In this document: in pieces, positions 62,534 to 64,000 of the stretch | How positions within the stretch are numbered: the stretch's first letter is position 1 | Layout: each line of letters starts with the position of its first letter | Assembly: GCF_011074885.1 (NCBI RefSeq) | Contig: NC_054690.1 | Coordinates: 2,733,001-2,797,000, forward strand | Direction: 5' to 3' | Length of the DNA: 64,000 bases | Source: Brettanomyces bruxellensis | Taxonomy: Eukaryota; Ascomycota; Pichiomycetes; Pichiales; Pichiaceae | The notes under the pieces: model-generated | What the model was told of the DNA's origin: nothing | Seen by the model: only the letters and a program-made list of their open reading frames with translations | Databases searched by the model: none | Translations under genes and position numbers: made by a program

Positions 62534-63466
62534 TCAAAGTGATTCCTCATCTGTATTTCTTCTGTTTCTTTTGATTTTAAAGAACCTAATTCCACCCTCG
62601 TTTGATGGAAGTGCACCCTGTGTGAATTCGTTTCCTGTATCACTTGCGGAGACAACTTTTTGAGATTGCTCTGCACTTAATGGAACATTAATCTGTGATT
62701 GCTGGGCAGCCGTCTGTGGAAGAGATTCAAGGTCATCTTCTGGTCCGGGCTGCATTTGCTGCTGCTGATTCAATTCCATGGCCCTCTGATTTGCAATGGT
62801 ATCTCTATGAATCACGTATGCTTTACGAAGTGCTCCACAACAGGTAAGGAAGAACACTATAAGAAGGCATGCAACTGCAGCCCAGCATAATCCCATCATG
62901 GTAGGACCAATCTTTGCCGATCTCCCAGAGTCAGAAAACTTTTGTCTTGCAAGAACAGAAACTGCAGTTTGACATGCAGAACCTGCGAGAACAAAAATCA
63001 TGGCAAAAGTAACGAAAAACGTTGTAACCCGTCTCATAGATTTCCAGCATGGGGAAAAGATATAACAAATAAAAGAAACTCCTGAAAATATAAGTGCAAT
63101 TAGAAGGAAAGGAAAGGCAAACCTTGAAAGATAGTAGTACGTATCCCTGTTCACAACAAAGTCTTGTGGTAAGCTTGTACTGTTTCCAAAATTATCCAAT
63201 GGAGATAAAGGCGAGTCTGGTCCCTGAGATGTACAGTTCCCGTTTTTCGAGGATTCATAAGCAGTTGGATGACACAATCCCCAGAATGTCCATCTTGTGA
63301 CATCGCCACCAGCATCGTGAATTGTGGATGTATCAACCTGAAGCCAATAAAACTCGTTGAACGGGAAATTGCTGACTGAACCCGAAAACACGACAAACAA
63401 AAGGCACAACGTAGCACCTGCCACTAGTAAAAATGATAAAGCCTTGTTGATAAATGCAAGCAACAT
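62534..63466 (-). CDS. SUR7: SUR7-family eisosome/MCC membrane protein
   Basis: 310 residues with four membrane segments: one at the N-terminus (about 8-30), then three at about 115-137, 150-170 and 188-210. The first extracellular loop holds the family signature FPFNEFYWLQVDTSTI (about 35-50) and RWTFWGLC with its cysteine (about 58-65), plus N-glycosylation sequons. The cytosolic tail is Gln-rich and ends with the basic-acidic FFKIKRNRRNTDEESL. Sur7-type proteins mark the furrow-like plasma membrane domains (MCC/eisosome) and affect wall and sphingolipid balance. The family has several paralogues (Sur7, Fmp45, Ynl194c); the exact one is not decided. Confidence 0.88.
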   Translation of the reverse strand: MLLAFINKALSFLLVAGATLCLLFVVFSGSVSNFPFNEFYWLQVDTSTIHDAGGDVTRWTFWGLCHPTAYESSKNGNCTSQGPDSPLSPLDNFGNSTSLPQDFVVNRDTYYYLSRFAFPFLLIALIFSGVSFICYIFSPCWKSMRRVTTFFVTFAMIFVLAGSACQTAVSVLARQKFSDSGRSAKIGPTMMGLCWAAVACLLIVFFLTCCGALRKAYVIHRDTIANQRAMELNQQQQMQPGPEDDLESLPQTAAQQSQINVPLSAEQSQKVVSASDTGNEFTQGALPSNEGGIRFFKIKRNRRNTDEESL

Positions 63467-64000
63467 TTCTGGATTCTTGTGGATATGAATACTTCAAAAA
63501 TATGATGACAATTAATTAGTCGAAGAATGTGGTCCAGACTTTGAATTCAAGTGAATAAATTGCGAAGCCTATGTCGTCGGAATGAAACGATATTTAAAGC
63601 CTAATGGTGCTTGTATCCAACTGAATAAAGGGTAAAATGTAGTGAGTACCGAGGTTATTTACTCAATATTCCAAGCTTGTTGTCTGCTAATGCTTCTTGA
63701 ATGAGATGAAACGTAAACTTTTCAAAGCCTCTTCCAGGTAAATTCTTATTGTGGGTAGTTCTTGATATGTATACAACGTCGTTAAAAATATCGATACAGA
63801 ACTGTAAAAAATTGATATTGACTTGTTTTGTGGGTTTAAGATACAAAAATTAGAACATAAACTCTAAAGACTGTTTATGTGAAGAAAATAAAGTTGAAAA
63901 TGAATGCAGGAGGCAGAGAATAAACATATTTACCTTTGTGCTGCTCCTAGTAAGGGAAAAGAAAAATATAGAAATAAATAAAGGAAGCAATTAAAAAGAA
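63467..64000. other. Right-edge region, SUR7 promoter
   Basis: 534 bp with the SUR7 promoter and a candidate 3' exon on the minus strand (separate entry). AT-rich; the neighbouring gene to the right is outside the window. Confidence 0.4.
63655..63801 (-). CDS. Possible 3' exon of a spliced gene entering from the right edge
   Basis: On the minus strand a pyrimidine-rich acceptor TTTTTTACAG ends at 63802. It is followed by 48 codons of protein-like sequence (FCIDIFNDVVYISRTTHNKN..., with LPGRGFEKF, ending DNKLGILSK) and a stop at 63655. The frame has no ATG before an in-frame stop upstream, so it would need an upstream exon. A GTAAAT donor-like site lies near 63933. I do not recognise the protein, and it may be a chance open frame. 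Confidence 0.25.
   Translation of the reverse strand, partial: FCIDIFNDVVYISRTTHNKNLPGRGFEKFTFHLIQEALADNKLGILSK

Overview
The window is nuclear DNA of a budding yeast (Saccharomycotina). The genes are compact and mostly intronless. The few introns I can see carry the yeast TACTAAC branch point. Conserved CTG codons read as leucine (for example in MET3 near 14896), so this is not a CUG-Ser or CUG-Ala species. There is one acetyl-CoA carboxylase gene with an internal mitochondrial-type leader, a copper-only cell-surface SOD that S. cerevisiae lacks, and a JEN-type carboxylate carrier. I infer a non-WGD yeast, possibly in the Brettanomyces/Ogataea/Pichia group. The species call is a guess. I saw no tRNA, rRNA, transposon, LTR or CRISPR array.

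Layout from left to right: the 5' part of the dynein heavy chain gene DYN1 (minus, runs off the left edge); a JEN carboxylate transporter (minus); an F-box protein (minus); the type II PI 4-kinase LSB6 (plus); pyridoxal kinase BUD16 (plus); ATP sulfurylase MET3 (plus, with an apparent frameshift at an ambiguous base); an unrecognised cysteine-rich probable DNA-binding protein (plus); a secreted or vacuolar subtilisin-like protease (minus); the large ACC1 gene (minus); PPM1 (plus); TIM23 (minus); a YML018C/THI74-type transporter (plus); OST3/OST6 (minus); an unrecognised coiled-coil protein (minus); primase subunit PRI2 (minus); the lipase ATG15 (minus); a spliced YIP3/PRA1 gene (minus); TAP42 (minus); a GATA factor with a C-terminal coiled coil (minus); a GPI-type Cu-only SOD (plus); a spliced TPS3/TSL1 gene (plus); CTK3 (minus); TIF11/eIF1A (plus); a NIPA-type Mg2+ transporter (minus); TRM732 (plus); and a SUR7-family protein (minus).

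There is no operon-like or island-like functional cluster. This is ordinary chromosomal gene order: housekeeping genes (replication, translation, lipid synthesis, protein import, glycosylation, autophagy, TOR signalling) mixed with nutrient-response genes. Promoter motifs fit the gene products: two CACGTG boxes before MET3, two Ino2/Ino4-type elements before ACC1, an MluI box before PRI2, and a stress element before TPS3.

The most interesting structure is the 5' end of ACC1. A leader intron with a consensus 5' splice site, TACTAAC and TTTAG appears to cover the AUG of a strongly basic mitochondrial-type presequence that is in frame with ACC1. Splicing versus internal transcription start could therefore choose between cytosolic and mitochondrial enzyme. 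Second is the unrecognised zinc-cluster protein at 16719-18014. Several start codons were corrected from near-cognate ORF starts to the first AUG, and two genes (YIP3, TPS3) were extended across introns.
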